Source of the DNA: an uncultured Actinomycetes bacterium
GTDB taxonomy: Bacteria > Actinomycetota > Acidimicrobiia > Acidimicrobiales > RAAP-2
Length of the DNA stretch: 18,315 nt
Assembly (NCBI GenBank): GCA_903826715.1
Contig: CAIKFN010000104.1
Coordinates: forward strand, 1 to 18,315
Reading direction: 5' to 3'
A program made the translations under genes and the position numbers. Positions 7,806 to 17,100 of the stretch are shown here, in pieces; within the stretch, counting starts at the first letter, position 1, and each line of letters opens with the position of its first letter. Under the pieces are notes generated by a model. The model was not told where the DNA came from. It ran no database searches and worked only from the letters and a program-made list of their open reading frames with translations.

Positions 7806-10151
7806 TTAAGCAATTGTTGGAGGAAGTTCGCCTGTCCCAACAATGGCTAGACGCCTGGTTGGGCGGGTCATTGCGACGTAGAGCGTTCTAAGTCCCCGAG
7901 AAGTAATGGCTTTTGTTACGCCAGAACCACGGCGAGCAATCTCACCAGGTTCCACTACGACCGTGGCGTCGAATTCGAGACCATTTGCCCCTTCTGCAGC
8001 GAGGACCACCAGGTCGGCGCTGAGACCACGCGATTCGAGTTCGCGAGGGTCAATAGCGTCAAGTCCAGCGGCGTTCAAAATCGAAACAATCTCATCAACT
8101 CGCGAACTCGTCACAATGACTGCCACTCGGCCAGGGTGCACGTTTTCACATTCTCGCTTTACCGCTGCACTAAGCGTGGCGGCGAATGAGCTCGGTGCGA
8201 CTACTTCAACCGTTGGAACTGACCCCGCACGACGCACCGGCTTTGGAGCTTCGAGGTCAGGAGATGCTTCCTTAAGCGTTGGTTCTGCAAAGTTGAGTAC
8301 TTCTTCAGGTGTTCGGTAACTAACCGTGAGATCAACTCGTGCTGGTTCACGACGCGGCTCTAGTACTTCGAGCACGGCGTTCCATGATGCAGAAGATCCG
8401 CCAGTCGTTGCTTGGCCCATGTCACCAACAATGGTCATTGAACCAGTGAGGTCACGACGTTTTAGAACACGAAGTTCCATTGGCGAGAGGTCTTGTGCTT
8501 CGTCAACAACAATGTGACCGTAGGTAACGAACTCAGCTTCGTCAAGCTCTTGACTCTGCGTAGGGGCGAGTCGCTCAGCTTCTCGAAGTGCAGCTTGGCG
8601 AACGTTGCCGGCGTAAGCGTCAAGATCAACACCGTCAAGAATTCCTGAATCGCCAAGTTTCGGCTTTGGACGTGGCTTCTTTCGTGGCCCGAGAAGAATT
8701 CGAGCTTCATCAATGAGTGCGGCATCAGCTTTTGTCCATAGAACATCTTCAAGATTTGCTGAGCGTGGACGGTGCAGCATCGTAATTTCATCATCGTTGA
8801 GGATGTCTTTTGCGGCGGCGCGAATCAGTGCAGGGGCACCGAAGAGATCGTGGAGTAAATCTTGACCTGTTAGCCGTGGCCAGATTCGTTGCAGCGCAAT
8901 TTTGAATTGTTGCGTGGCACGAATTGCGTCAGCGAGTTCATTTACTTGTGAAATTTCTTCGTCACTATTTTTCACAAACCTAGAGTGGTACTCATTCGCC
9001 ATACGTAATGCGAGCTCACGTCCAACAGCAGATCTGCGCTGGTTGTGATTACCGGGGCGTCTGCGAGCACGTTCGACGATTTCTTTGCTCCACGTTGCCT
9101 TCAGATTCAAGATTGCTCGACCAACTGGAATCTCGACGTCGTCTCGAAGTGGGTGCTGGCGTGTGCGAAGAGCTCGCGCCAGTACTTTAACCATACGAAT
9201 ATCGCCCTTTAGCTGGTCCAGCTCTTCGCTTTCTCGTGCCCCAACTTCAACGTTGGTGACGAGCTCAGAAATTGTTGCGAGAGTTACTCCTGATTCGCCA
9301 AGAGATGGCAGAACATTTTCAATGTAATTAAGAAAGAGTGGGTTTGGTCCAACAACCAAGACTCCTTGACGCTCAAGAGTCGAGCGGTGCGTAAAGAGAA
9401 GGTAGGCGGCACGGTGCAGTGCCACTGCAGTCTTTCCAGTTCCAGGTCCACCTTGAACGAGCAAAATTCCAGCGAGTGGATTTCGAATTATGCGGTCTTG
9501 CTCGCCCTGAATGGTTGCAATGATGTCGCCCATTCGTCCTGTTCGTGCACGCCCTAGAGCTGCGAGCAATGCTCCAGGACCACCGAGTGCCATGCCCCCA
9601 TCGACGAGTCCTTCGGGCGTTGCACTCCGTGCCTCATCTTCAGGGACCATCAGGTCTCCGTTAGCGTCGGCAAAGTATTCATCTTCGACACCTACAACTT
9701 CATGACCACGAATAGCTACGTGACGTCGACGACTGAGACCAAGTGATTCAACACCAGTCGCTCGGTAGAACGCTTCAGCAACTGGAGCGCGCCAGTCAAC
9801 TACGAGTGCATTTAATTGTTCATCAGAAACTGCAAGTCGACCTACGTGATACACGTCACGAGTTCCTTCAGCGTTGACGTCATAGTCAATGCGGCCAAAG
9901 AAGAGTGGCTGGTCGCCAATGGCGAGTTGATCGAGTCTGGTGAGAGCTGTGCTCATGACAACGTCACGCTCAACGAGGTCTCCTGCTCCACGCATGTTCG
10001 CTACCGCAGCATTGTCACGCATTGTCATGGCCTCTTCACGCATGTGTTCGAGCGCGACGAGAGCAAGGTCTAAGAACTCTTGCTCTTCGGCGATTTCACG
10101 CTCGTGTGCCACTAGGGCCTCTTTCACAGTGTCGGATTTTGGGTTTATCAA
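7806..10151 (-). CDS. helD: HelD-type RNA polymerase-recycling ATPase (UvrD/Rep superfamily 1)
   Basis: This 781-residue protein has superfamily 1 helicase motifs: QGEQDRII (215-222), Walker A GGPGTGKT (234-241), VVDEAQD (548-554), VGDMGQ (575-580), SYRT (611-614) and TLYVAMTRP (756-764). HelD differs from true helicases in an N-terminal helical arm that enters the RNA polymerase secondary channel and a following FGRIDY...YHVGRLAV...VDWRAP block. Both are present here (an acidic helical stretch at about 8-45, then 85-125). Known HelD proteins use ATP to pull stalled or inactive polymerase off DNA, and some protect against rifampicin. The large insert between Walker A and B (about 300-530) fits the HelD second arm. 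The start is a TTG at 10151 with an in-frame stop just upstream and poor ribosome-site spacing; a GTG at 10127 is the alternative. It is first in the run leading into ctaE-qcrCAB. Confidence 0.88.
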   Translation of the reverse strand: MINPKSDTVKEALVAHEREIAEEQEFLDLALVALEHMREEAMTMRDNAAVANMRGAGDLVERDVVMSTALTRLDQLAIGDQPLFFGRIDYDVNAEGTRDVYHVGRLAVSDEQLNALVVDWRAPVAEAFYRATGVESLGLSRRRHVAIRGHEVVGVEDEYFADANGDLMVPEDEARSATPEGLVDGGMALGGPGALLAALGRARTGRMGDIIATIQGEQDRIIRNPLAGILLVQGGPGTGKTAVALHRAAYLLFTHRSTLERQGVLVVGPNPLFLNYIENVLPSLGESGVTLATISELVTNVEVGARESEELDQLKGDIRMVKVLARALRTRQHPLRDDVEIPVGRAILNLKATWSKEIVERARRRPGNHNQRRSAVGRELALRMANEYHSRFVKNSDEEISQVNELADAIRATQQFKIALQRIWPRLTGQDLLHDLFGAPALIRAAAKDILNDDEITMLHRPRSANLEDVLWTKADAALIDEARILLGPRKKPRPKPKLGDSGILDGVDLDAYAGNVRQAALREAERLAPTQSQELDEAEFVTYGHIVVDEAQDLSPMELRVLKRRDLTGSMTIVGDMGQATTGGSSASWNAVLEVLEPRREPARVDLTVSYRTPEEVLNFAEPTLKEASPDLEAPKPVRRAGSVPTVEVVAPSSFAATLSAAVKRECENVHPGRVAVIVTSSRVDEIVSILNAAGLDAIDPRELESRGLSADLVVLAAEGANGLEFDATVVVEPGEIARRGSGVTKAITSRGLRTLYVAMTRPTRRLAIVGTGELPPTIA

Positions 10152-10232
10152 TCCTAGGGGAACATTGACCTAGCCCTACTTTGGTGATTATTTGGCTTCT
10201 GCGCCTAGATTGAAGGTAGTAAAAGGAGACAT
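10152..10232. promoter_or_regulatory. Divergent promoter region between helD and hemE
   Basis: These 81 bases separate two divergent genes and should hold promoters for both. On the plus strand TTGACC at 10165-10170 looks like a -35 box, but the matching position 17 nt on (TTATTT) is a poor -10. TAGATT at 10206-10211 is a better -10 for hemE, with only a weak TTGGTG at 10181-10186 before it. On the minus strand AATAAT (10192 to 10187) could be a -10 for helD. None of the pairs is strong. No operator-like inverted repeat stands out. Confidence 0.4.
10222..10228 (+). promoter_or_regulatory. Ribosome binding site that selects the hemE GTG start
   Basis: AAAGGAG lies four bases before GTG at 10233. 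An ATG two bases earlier (10231) is out of frame and runs straight into TGA, so the GTG is the start even though an ATG overlaps it. Confidence 0.75.
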
Positions 10233-11267
10233 GTGAGCGATCCAGTTCTACTCAGAGCCTGTCGAGGCGAAACTGTTGAGCACGTGCCTGTTTGGTTCAT
10301 GCGTCAAGCGGGGCGCTCTCTGCCTGAATACCGAGCCATCCGCGGCACGGGGTCAATCTTGGACGCTATTGCCGATCCTAAAATTGCTGCTGAAGTAACA
10401 ATGCAGCCAGTTCGTCGTTACGGCGTTGACGGTGCAATTCTCTTCTCTGACATAGTTGTGCCGTACCACGCGATTGATTTCGGGGTTGAAATTGTCCCCG
10501 GACGAGGTCCAGTTATTGCCAACACGTTTAGATCTGACGCTGACCTCGTGCGGCTGCGTGACCTCACTCCCTCAGACATCAAACACGTCACCGATACTGT
10601 TGACCTTGTAGTTGAGGAACTAAAAAGTACCGATACTCCCCTCATTGGATTCGCAGGAGCACCATTTACTGTGGCGAGTTACCTCGTCGAAGGAGCTCCT
10701 ACTCGTGAATTTGCCATCATCAAGTCAATGATGCACGCCCAACCTGCACTCTTTGACAAATTGATGGACCGACTTGTTGGAATTACTGTTTCGTTCCTTC
10801 GTGCACAAGTTGAACACGGTGCAAGGGCTCTGCAGCTATTCGATTCATGGGCCGGATCTTTGACACGCACGGAGTACGAGCGTTTCGCGTTACCAGCAAC
10901 TAAGCGAGTCTTTGAAGGTGTTGCTGACCTCAACGTTCCGACAATTCTTTTCGGTGTTGGCACTGGCGAACTACTCGGACAAATGGCAACAGCTGGCAGC
11001 AACGTTGTAGGTATTGACTGGCATGTAGACCTTGATGAAGGACGTAGGCGTACTGGCAAGCCTTCACAGGGCAACCTTGACCCGGCGCGCTGCCTCGGTG
11101 GCGTTGAGCTTGGGGTGCAAGCAGCTCGTGAAGTGCTCGCCCGCGTGGGCACAGATGCCGGACATATCTTTAACCTTGGTCATGGCGTTTTGCCATCAAC
11201 TGATCCCGACGTATTGAGCGCTGTGGTGAAAGTTGTACACGATGAAGGTAAGGCAGGAGTTCGATGA
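10233..11267 (+). CDS. hemE: Uroporphyrinogen decarboxylase
   Basis: HemE removes the four acetate carboxyl groups of uroporphyrinogen III to give coproporphyrinogen III, a cytosolic step of heme synthesis. The 344-residue protein has the signature VWFMRQAGRSLPEYR (20-34), whose arginines bind the substrate, FSDI with Asp73, Tyr150 in ASYLVEG, Ser205 in FDSWAG and His317 in NLGHG. These match the active-site set of the family, and the length is typical. It is first in a three-gene heme operon; its TGA overlaps the ATG of the ferrochelatase (ATGA), so the two are coupled. The GTG start has a strong ribosome site. Confidence 0.97.
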   Translation: MSDPVLLRACRGETVEHVPVWFMRQAGRSLPEYRAIRGTGSILDAIADPKIAAEVTMQPVRRYGVDGAILFSDIVVPYHAIDFGVEIVPGRGPVIANTFRSDADLVRLRDLTPSDIKHVTDTVDLVVEELKSTDTPLIGFAGAPFTVASYLVEGAPTREFAIIKSMMHAQPALFDKLMDRLVGITVSFLRAQVEHGARALQLFDSWAGSLTRTEYERFALPATKRVFEGVADLNVPTILFGVGTGELLGQMATAGSNVVGIDWHVDLDEGRRRTGKPSQGNLDPARCLGGVELGVQAAREVLARVGTDAGHIFNLGHGVLPSTDPDVLSAVVKVVHDEGKAGVR

Positions 11268-12172
11268 AAACCGGAGTACTAGTAATGGCGTACGGCACGC
11301 CCACTACACCAGAAAATATTGAGCCGTATTACACACTTATTCGCCACGGGCGACCACCAACCCCGGAGTTACTCGCTGACCTAGTTCGTCGCTACAGTGC
11401 AATCGGTGGAACGTCACCTCTTAATGAGCGCACCGATGCTCAAGTTGAGGGCATTCGTGACGCGTTAGAACAACTGAGCCCTGGGAAATACGACGTTCGA
11501 TTTGGCTCAAAGTACGAACCGCCTCTGTTAGAAGAGATTGCCCAGACCTTTGTCCGCGACGGCTTTGAAAAAGTCATTGGCATTGTCCTTGCTCCACACT
11601 CTTCAACAATGTCCACGCTGCAGTACATGACTCGCGCGAAGGAAGCGCTGGGCGAAGGCATTGAATTCATCGAAATTGGCGAATGGTACGAATTCCCAGG
11701 TTTCTTAGAACTCATTGCGAAGCGTGTTAACGAAGCACTCGCAAAAATCCCTGCTGAGCGTCGAGCCACCACCGAAGTACTCTTTTCTGCTCACTCGCTA
11801 CCCGAAAAAATTCTCGCCAATGGTGACAATTACCCAGATCAATTACTAGACAGCGCCAAGCGCGCTGCTGCAATTGCTGGCGTCACTGAATGGGACATTG
11901 CATGGCAGTCTGCTGGTCGTACCGCAGATCCATGGATTGGACCTGACATCTTGCAGGTACTGCGCGACAAGCGTGCAAGTGGCGTTACTGACATAGTTTC
12001 ATGCCCCATTGGTTTCGTTTCAGATCACCTAGAAGTGCTGTTCGACATCGATATTGAAGCTCAAGGTGTGGCGAAGGAAGTCGGCCTAAACATCGTGCGA
12101 ACGGTCTCTCTAAATGCTGACCAAGAATTCGTTGACATTCTCGCCAACATTGTCCAGCACGCGGACGCATAA
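11264..12172 (+). CDS. hemH: Ferrochelatase, coproporphyrin III type
   Basis: This enzyme inserts Fe(II) into a porphyrin. In Gram-positive bacteria the substrate is coproporphyrin III (the gene is then also called cpfC), and the close resemblance to the Bacillus enzyme supports that here. LVMAYGTP (6-13), YYTLIRHGRPP (22-32), the IGGTSPLNE loop (47-55), FSAHSLPEK (174-182, with His177) and DHLEVLFDID (254-263, with Glu257) line up with it. His177 and Glu257 correspond to the metal-site His and Glu. The protein has a single cysteine (Cys247), so it cannot bind the [2Fe-2S] cluster found in many actinobacterial ferrochelatases. It overlaps hemE by 4 nt with AGGAG before the ATG and abuts the next gene. 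Length is 302 residues. Confidence 0.94.
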   Translation: MKTGVLVMAYGTPTTPENIEPYYTLIRHGRPPTPELLADLVRRYSAIGGTSPLNERTDAQVEGIRDALEQLSPGKYDVRFGSKYEPPLLEEIAQTFVRDGFEKVIGIVLAPHSSTMSTLQYMTRAKEALGEGIEFIEIGEWYEFPGFLELIAKRVNEALAKIPAERRATTEVLFSAHSLPEKILANGDNYPDQLLDSAKRAAAIAGVTEWDIAWQSAGRTADPWIGPDILQVLRDKRASGVTDIVSCPIGFVSDHLEVLFDIDIEAQGVAKEVGLNIVRTVSLNADQEFVDILANIVQHADA

Positions 12173-13588
12173 ATGCCACGTGATTCCATCGTCATTGTCG
12201 GCGGAGGAATCAGCGGGTTAAGTGCCGCGTGGGAGCTCACTGGTGGTGGCGCTGGACCAAATGAATTAACCCCACGTGTAGAGATCATCGAAGCGAGTGA
12301 GCGTGTAGGTGGTGCACTTGCTGCTACACAGTTCGCTGGAAGAATTATTGACCTTGGTGCTGACGGGTTTTTGGCACGCAGACCTGAAGCAGTGCAGCTC
12401 GCAAAAGAACTCGGCCTTGAATCAGAGCTACTCCCAATTGAAGCAAGTGGTGCATCAATTTGGTTACGTGGTGCGCTGCACGAACTACCAACTGGGTTAG
12501 TGCTCGGAATGCCAACTTCGTCTAAAACCGTTAGGTCAGTGAAGGGCTTATCGTTTAAAGCGAGAATCGCAGCGCGTAGAGATGAGATCTTTGCAAAGTC
12601 GCTAAAAGTTCATGATGACATTTCAATTGGAGAAATAGTTCGCACCAAGCTCGGCAATGAAATTGCGTATCAGTTTGTAGAACCAATGATTGGCGGGATT
12701 CAAGCTGGACGCATTGATGAACTTTCTGCGAAAACTGTTTTTCCGGCATTATTTGAGGCAGCCAAAAAGGGTGGCTCACTAATGAAAGCATTGCGTTCCC
12801 CACCAGCTGTTGGTGATGGCCCAGTGTTCAATTCTCTGAAAGATGGAGTTGGATCCCTGCCTGAAAAACTCGCACAGCAATTGCAACGCCGAGGGGTGGT
12901 CATCAGGACAGACGTAGCGGTTACTGCGCTTCGCTCAACACCCTCTGGTCACTACGCCTGGGAAGTTGATACTGAGCGCACAACAACAACTGCAAACGCC
13001 GTCATTCTCGCAACCCCAGCGCCCGTGGTTTATGAGTTGATGCACAAGCTCAACGAGCCATTTGCCCCACTTACACAGATAAAGAGTGCCGGTGCTGCAA
13101 TGGTGACGTTCAGTGTGGCTACTTCGAACATTGAACTGCCCGAACACGGTACTGGCGTACTCATTCCACTGCAATCCCCATGGACTGGCAATGACTCACT
13201 TATGGTCACCGCAATAACGTTTCTTGATCGCAAGTGGGGCCGGCTGCAGCGACCAGAAGACATTGTGCTTCGTGCCCATGTTGGACGAAGTGATGACGAA
13301 CGTTGGGCAAAACTAAGTGACGACGAGCTCACACAACGCGTAGCAAGTGAACTTAGTTTTGTGCTGAAAAAATTCACTTCTCCTCTGCAGTCACTAGTGC
13401 AGCGTTGGCCACAAGGTCTCCCCCAGTACTACGTAGGTCACGCTGAAGTTTCGACAACAGCTAAACAAAACGCCAACAACATAAGAATTGCGCTTTGTGG
13501 CAATGCTTACGACGGCGTTGGAATTCCCGCCAGCATTGGTTCGGGCAGACGAGCTGCTAGAGAAGTTCTGAACTGGCTCGGTGAGTAA
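12173..13588 (+). CDS. hemY: Coproporphyrinogen III / protoporphyrinogen oxidase (HemY/CgoX family)
   Basis: This is an FAD-dependent, oxygen-using oxidase. In the coproporphyrin-dependent pathway it turns coproporphyrinogen III into coproporphyrin III before iron insertion (then named cgoX); older annotation calls it protoporphyrinogen oxidase. The N-terminal Rossmann motif is VIVGGGISGL (7-16), followed by EASERVGG (40-47). The C-terminal FAD motif LCGNAYDGVGIPASIGSG lies near residues 441-458. At 471 residues it is of normal size. The ATG follows the ferrochelatase stop with no gap, with only a weak GGA upstream, so coupling is likely. The partner enzyme ChdC/HemQ expected for this pathway is not in the window. 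Its stop directly abuts the stop of the convergent HAD gene. Confidence 0.93.
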   Translation: MPRDSIVIVGGGISGLSAAWELTGGGAGPNELTPRVEIIEASERVGGALAATQFAGRIIDLGADGFLARRPEAVQLAKELGLESELLPIEASGASIWLRGALHELPTGLVLGMPTSSKTVRSVKGLSFKARIAARRDEIFAKSLKVHDDISIGEIVRTKLGNEIAYQFVEPMIGGIQAGRIDELSAKTVFPALFEAAKKGGSLMKALRSPPAVGDGPVFNSLKDGVGSLPEKLAQQLQRRGVVIRTDVAVTALRSTPSGHYAWEVDTERTTTTANAVILATPAPVVYELMHKLNEPFAPLTQIKSAGAAMVTFSVATSNIELPEHGTGVLIPLQSPWTGNDSLMVTAITFLDRKWGRLQRPEDIVLRAHVGRSDDERWAKLSDDELTQRVASELSFVLKKFTSPLQSLVQRWPQGLPQYYVGHAEVSTTAKQNANNIRIALCGNAYDGVGIPASIGSGRRAAREVLNWLGE

Positions 13589-14077
13589 CTACAAGTAGTA
13601 CCCAGAGTGTATGTAAACGCAGGGCACACCTTCGCTGACATACATTGCGTGATTCTTTGGATCATCATCAAGCGCTAAGCGAATGTCATAACCCTGAGCC
13701 ACAAGGTCGTGCAGTGCGCCACGCTTGAAATGGTCAACACCTGAATAGTCTCCGTACTCACGCATAATAAGAAGGTCCCAGCGCAGTCCATAGCGCTCTA
13801 ACCACGCAACAGTGTGTGGCTGCACCCGCCGTGGGCGACCAGTTAAAAGAATTATTGAAAGGTCCTTATCAAGAAGTTCCAACAGTCTCTCAATTTCTTC
13901 AATGATCGGATCATCACCACATGCATCAAAAAAACTTTTCCAGTCACCCCAGTCGAGGAAGTGTTGTCTGCCCGCAGCATCAGCGAGTACTCCGTCAATG
14001 TCGAAAATCACCGCAGAGCGCGGGCTGAGGGGTTCGTGCCGCCAATGCCAGTTTTCTCGGGTGTAATCACTTGTCAT
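13589..14077 (-). CDS. HAD-superfamily phosphatase, polynucleotide 3'-phosphatase-like
   Basis: This 162-residue HAD protein shows the full catalytic set: FDIDGVLAD with Asp26 and Asp28, LLTGRP with Thr79, Lys118 in HFKRG, and ALDDDPKN with Asp137-Asp139. There is no large cap domain. The overall pattern, an early DW..F stretch and an end resembling LAIDD...G(V)xC...SGxx, is like the C-terminal 3'-phosphatase domain of T4 polynucleotide kinase. A role in cleaning 3'-phosphate ends in RNA or DNA repair is plausible, but the kinase domain is absent and small HAD enzymes vary widely in substrate. The ATG at 14077 is preceded by AGGCTGAAATATACAT, whose SD-like part is far from the start. The gene is transcribed towards cgoX and away from the 1001-residue membrane protein. 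Confidence 0.75.
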   Translation of the reverse strand: MTSDYTRENWHWRHEPLSPRSAVIFDIDGVLADAAGRQHFLDWGDWKSFFDACGDDPIIEEIERLLELLDKDLSIILLTGRPRRVQPHTVAWLERYGLRWDLLIMREYGDYSGVDHFKRGALHDLVAQGYDIRLALDDDPKNHAMYVSEGVPCVYIHSGYYL

Positions 14078-14132
14078 ATGTATATTTCAGCCTAAAGGTC
14101 ACAGCGCGGTCAATGTCTGCGAGAATAGATAT
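14078..14132. promoter_or_regulatory. Short divergent promoter region
   Basis: Only 55 bases separate the divergent HAD phosphatase and large membrane-protein genes, so both promoters must sit here or overlap coding sequence. On the minus strand TTGACC (14114 to 14109) resembles a -35 box, without a good -10 at the right distance. On the plus strand GAGAAT, six bases before GTG at 14133, could be a weak -10 of a leaderless message. Neither is convincing. Confidence 0.25.
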
Positions 14133-17100
14133 GTGGGAGCGACCGAACGATTAACGCTACCGATTCCGTACGGTCATCACGTCTATGTGGTGAGTGACCT
14201 ATCGCTATCGCCTAGAACAGATGCTACGAGCCGTCCAGTAAGAGAATTTATCGACCTTTTAGGCGATATTGATGATGCTGGCGTTGTCGTGGTGGCGGGC
14301 AATTTTTTCCATCCAGACTCTACCGCCGACCTTGCAAAATTCATTGATGCCACGTTTCGCGCACTTCCCGAACTTCGAAATGCCATAACGGCTTACACAT
14401 CCTTAGAAGCTCACCAATTCTTTGTGCTGCCTGGTTCAGATGACAACGAACTGCGTGAAAGCGACCGTGCACAGTTAGAGCTCGAAACAATGGGCATACA
14501 ACTAGCGAACGATTTAATGCTTAACATTGCAACTGCTGATGGGGTGCACGACCTTGCAATCGCAGCAGGAACAAGCCATGTTGATCTCAGCCGTGCTGAC
14601 TCCAGTGATCGTTCAGATGCTGACCGACTTGAAGATCCGCTAGCGCTCAACCGATTTGTTTCTTCGAGAGTGCTCTATCGCCGTTTGGGCCCATGGGTGT
14701 GGCTGCCCATCGTTGCCATGGTGCTGTATGACCTTTCAAGCAGTATCGCGAAGGTCTTTGGTCACCTCACTGCCCACAAGATTCACATTTCAATTCACAT
14801 TCGTCACCTACACGCACAGAATTTTTGGAGTGGCCTGATCATTAACTTGCTCCTCATTATTCTTTTGGAAGCAATTGTTGTTGGTGTAGCTGGTTTAACT
14901 GTTCGTAGGCGATTTGATAACGCCTCTAGAAGCGTTCATGCTCCAGAACTGAGTGAGCCACTCGCTGGAACGATTGTTGATGGAGTCGATGCGGTTGAAT
15001 ATGCACGTCGCATCGGAGAACGTTCAGGGGCCGGAGCAATTATTGGTGGCGCACCGCGACCGGCACTTGCTTTTCTCGACGGTGCCATGAGTGCATCTCC
15101 TGGTCCATCTAGAACAGTCGTTGTAGAGCACCGCGGTCGTCTTGGTCTACCACCAGTTTTTTCTTCTGTGGATCGCTGGAGTTACCTTGTTGTTGAAGCC
15201 GCGAGTTTAGTTCAGGTACGGCTCGTGGCTGGTGAATCTTCAATGAAACGTGGGACGTGGCTAGAACGCATCGTGCGTGGCACCAATGTCCAGCCTTCAC
15301 CGTCAGACTTGACCTCATTAATTGGATCATGGCCATCTGGTCAACCGTTCCCAGTTGGACTTGAGCGACTTCGTTTTCAGAGGCGTCAGCGAACCATTCG
15401 ACGACTAGCCAGTGGGCTTATGTTTATCGTCGGCTTTTTGAATGTAGCCGTGACCGCATCAGCTCCACTGCACAACAAACTGCACGCAGTGCTCTCAGTG
15501 TTACCACTTGGTGTGGCTCAGTCTGCCGCCGCATTAACTGGCATTGCTGGTGTCGCAATGATTATGACGGCACGAGGACTTCGCAGAGGTCAACGTCGAG
15601 CATGGTTCTTTTCAATTGTTGCGCTCAGCACCACGATTATTGGCCATATGGCACGAGGGGCACACATTCCTTCAGCCCTTGTAGCTCTTGCTCTGCTGAT
15701 TTACATAATTACGCAACGCGCTCAGTTCCAAGGAACAACGGACCGTGGAAAATTGCGTAGCGTTCTTTCTCGATTAGTCCTCATTGCAATCGTTGCAGCT
15801 TTTGCGGCGACACTTGGGCTCGAAGCCTCATTCGCCCATCGTCACTTGCCATCGTTTGGTGTTCTACTCGTTGCTTGCTTCGAGCGACTCGTTGGCCAGT
15901 CCAACATTGCACTCCCCGACGGTGCAGGTGACTTTATAAATCCAGTACTACTGGCAATTGGAACTGTACTTCTCATATCGACCTTGTATCTCATCACTCG
16001 ACCAGTTGTTGACCGCCGACTTTCAAGTCACAACTCGAGTACCGAGCGTCGACTCGCGGAGCTTCGCGCAAGAGACATTGTTAAGAGACACGGACGAGGA
16101 ACTCTTGACTATTTTGCACTGCGTGATGACAAGCAATTTTTCTTCTTTCGTGACTCCCTCGTTGCCTACGCGGTCTATGGCGGTGTTGCGCTCATCTCAC
16201 CAGACCCCATTGGCCCAAGCGCAGAACGAACAGAAGTATTCAGTGCCTTTAGAACCTTCGCAGAGACCCGCGGATGGACCATAGGCATCATGGCCGCCAG
16301 CGAGCAATGGCTCTCTATCTATCGTGGCGCGGGGATGCACTACCTATACCTCGGTGATGAAGCAATTGTTGATGTTCAAAAATTTTCACTCGAAGGTGGA
16401 AAGATGAAAGGTCTTCGCCAAGCCTGCACCCGCCTCGCAAAGCACGGATACACAGTTGAGTTCATTGACCCTGCGCACATAGAGCCCAAGCGGGTCCCAG
16501 ACATCCTGGAAATGATTGCAATGCTCCGGCGTGGAGAAGGAGAACGCGGGTTCTCAATGATGCTTGGCCGTCTTTTTGACCCTAAAGACAAAGGACTTCT
16601 ACTGACCATGGTGCATGACGCAAATGGAGTGCCAGTCGCATTGTGTCAATTCGTACCTTCTCCTGCAATAAATGGATACTCACTCGACATTATGCGACGT
16701 GACCCGGGTGATCACCCAAATGGTCTAATTGACTTTGCACTCTGTGCAACGATTGCTCACTTGCGTGAACAAGGATCAAAGGGGCTCAGTCTTAACTTTG
16801 CGGCTTTTCGATCTGTACTTGATGGAGAGCGTGGTGAAGGAACATTCACCCGTGTTGAACGCTGGGCCCTGAAACGACTTTCAGGAATTTTGCCAATTGA
16901 ATCGTTATGGACGTTCAACTCTAAGTATCAACCTGACTGGTTCCCACGACACTTGGTATATCCAGCGGTTGAAAGCTTCGTACCTGTTGTTGCTGCGGTG
17001 CTTCGAGCTGAGTCGCTCACAGAAATTCCAGTGCTAGGAAGATTCCTAAAAGACGACCCGACAAACCGACCAGGAACCGTCGTTCCACAAGAAGTACTCG

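Noticed and set aside
7906..8319. 137-codon plus-strand open frame opposite helD
   Set aside because: Low-complexity Ser/Thr/Arg-rich translation antisense to conserved helicase motifs; no ribosome site or family resemblance.
10231..10236. ATG overlapping the hemE start
   Set aside because: It is followed at once by TGA, is out of frame and too close to the ribosome site; GTG at 10233 is used.
10679..11152. 157-codon minus-strand open frame opposite hemE
   Set aside because: Ser/Arg/Pro-rich shadow of the hemE reading frame with no domain; the hemE active-site residues are all intact.
14131..14154. ATG at 14131 as start of a short leader peptide before the large membrane protein
   Set aside because: It encodes only seven codons in another frame (ATG to TAA) overlapping the GTG start; such a short overlap can arise by chance and no attenuator-like structure accompanies it.
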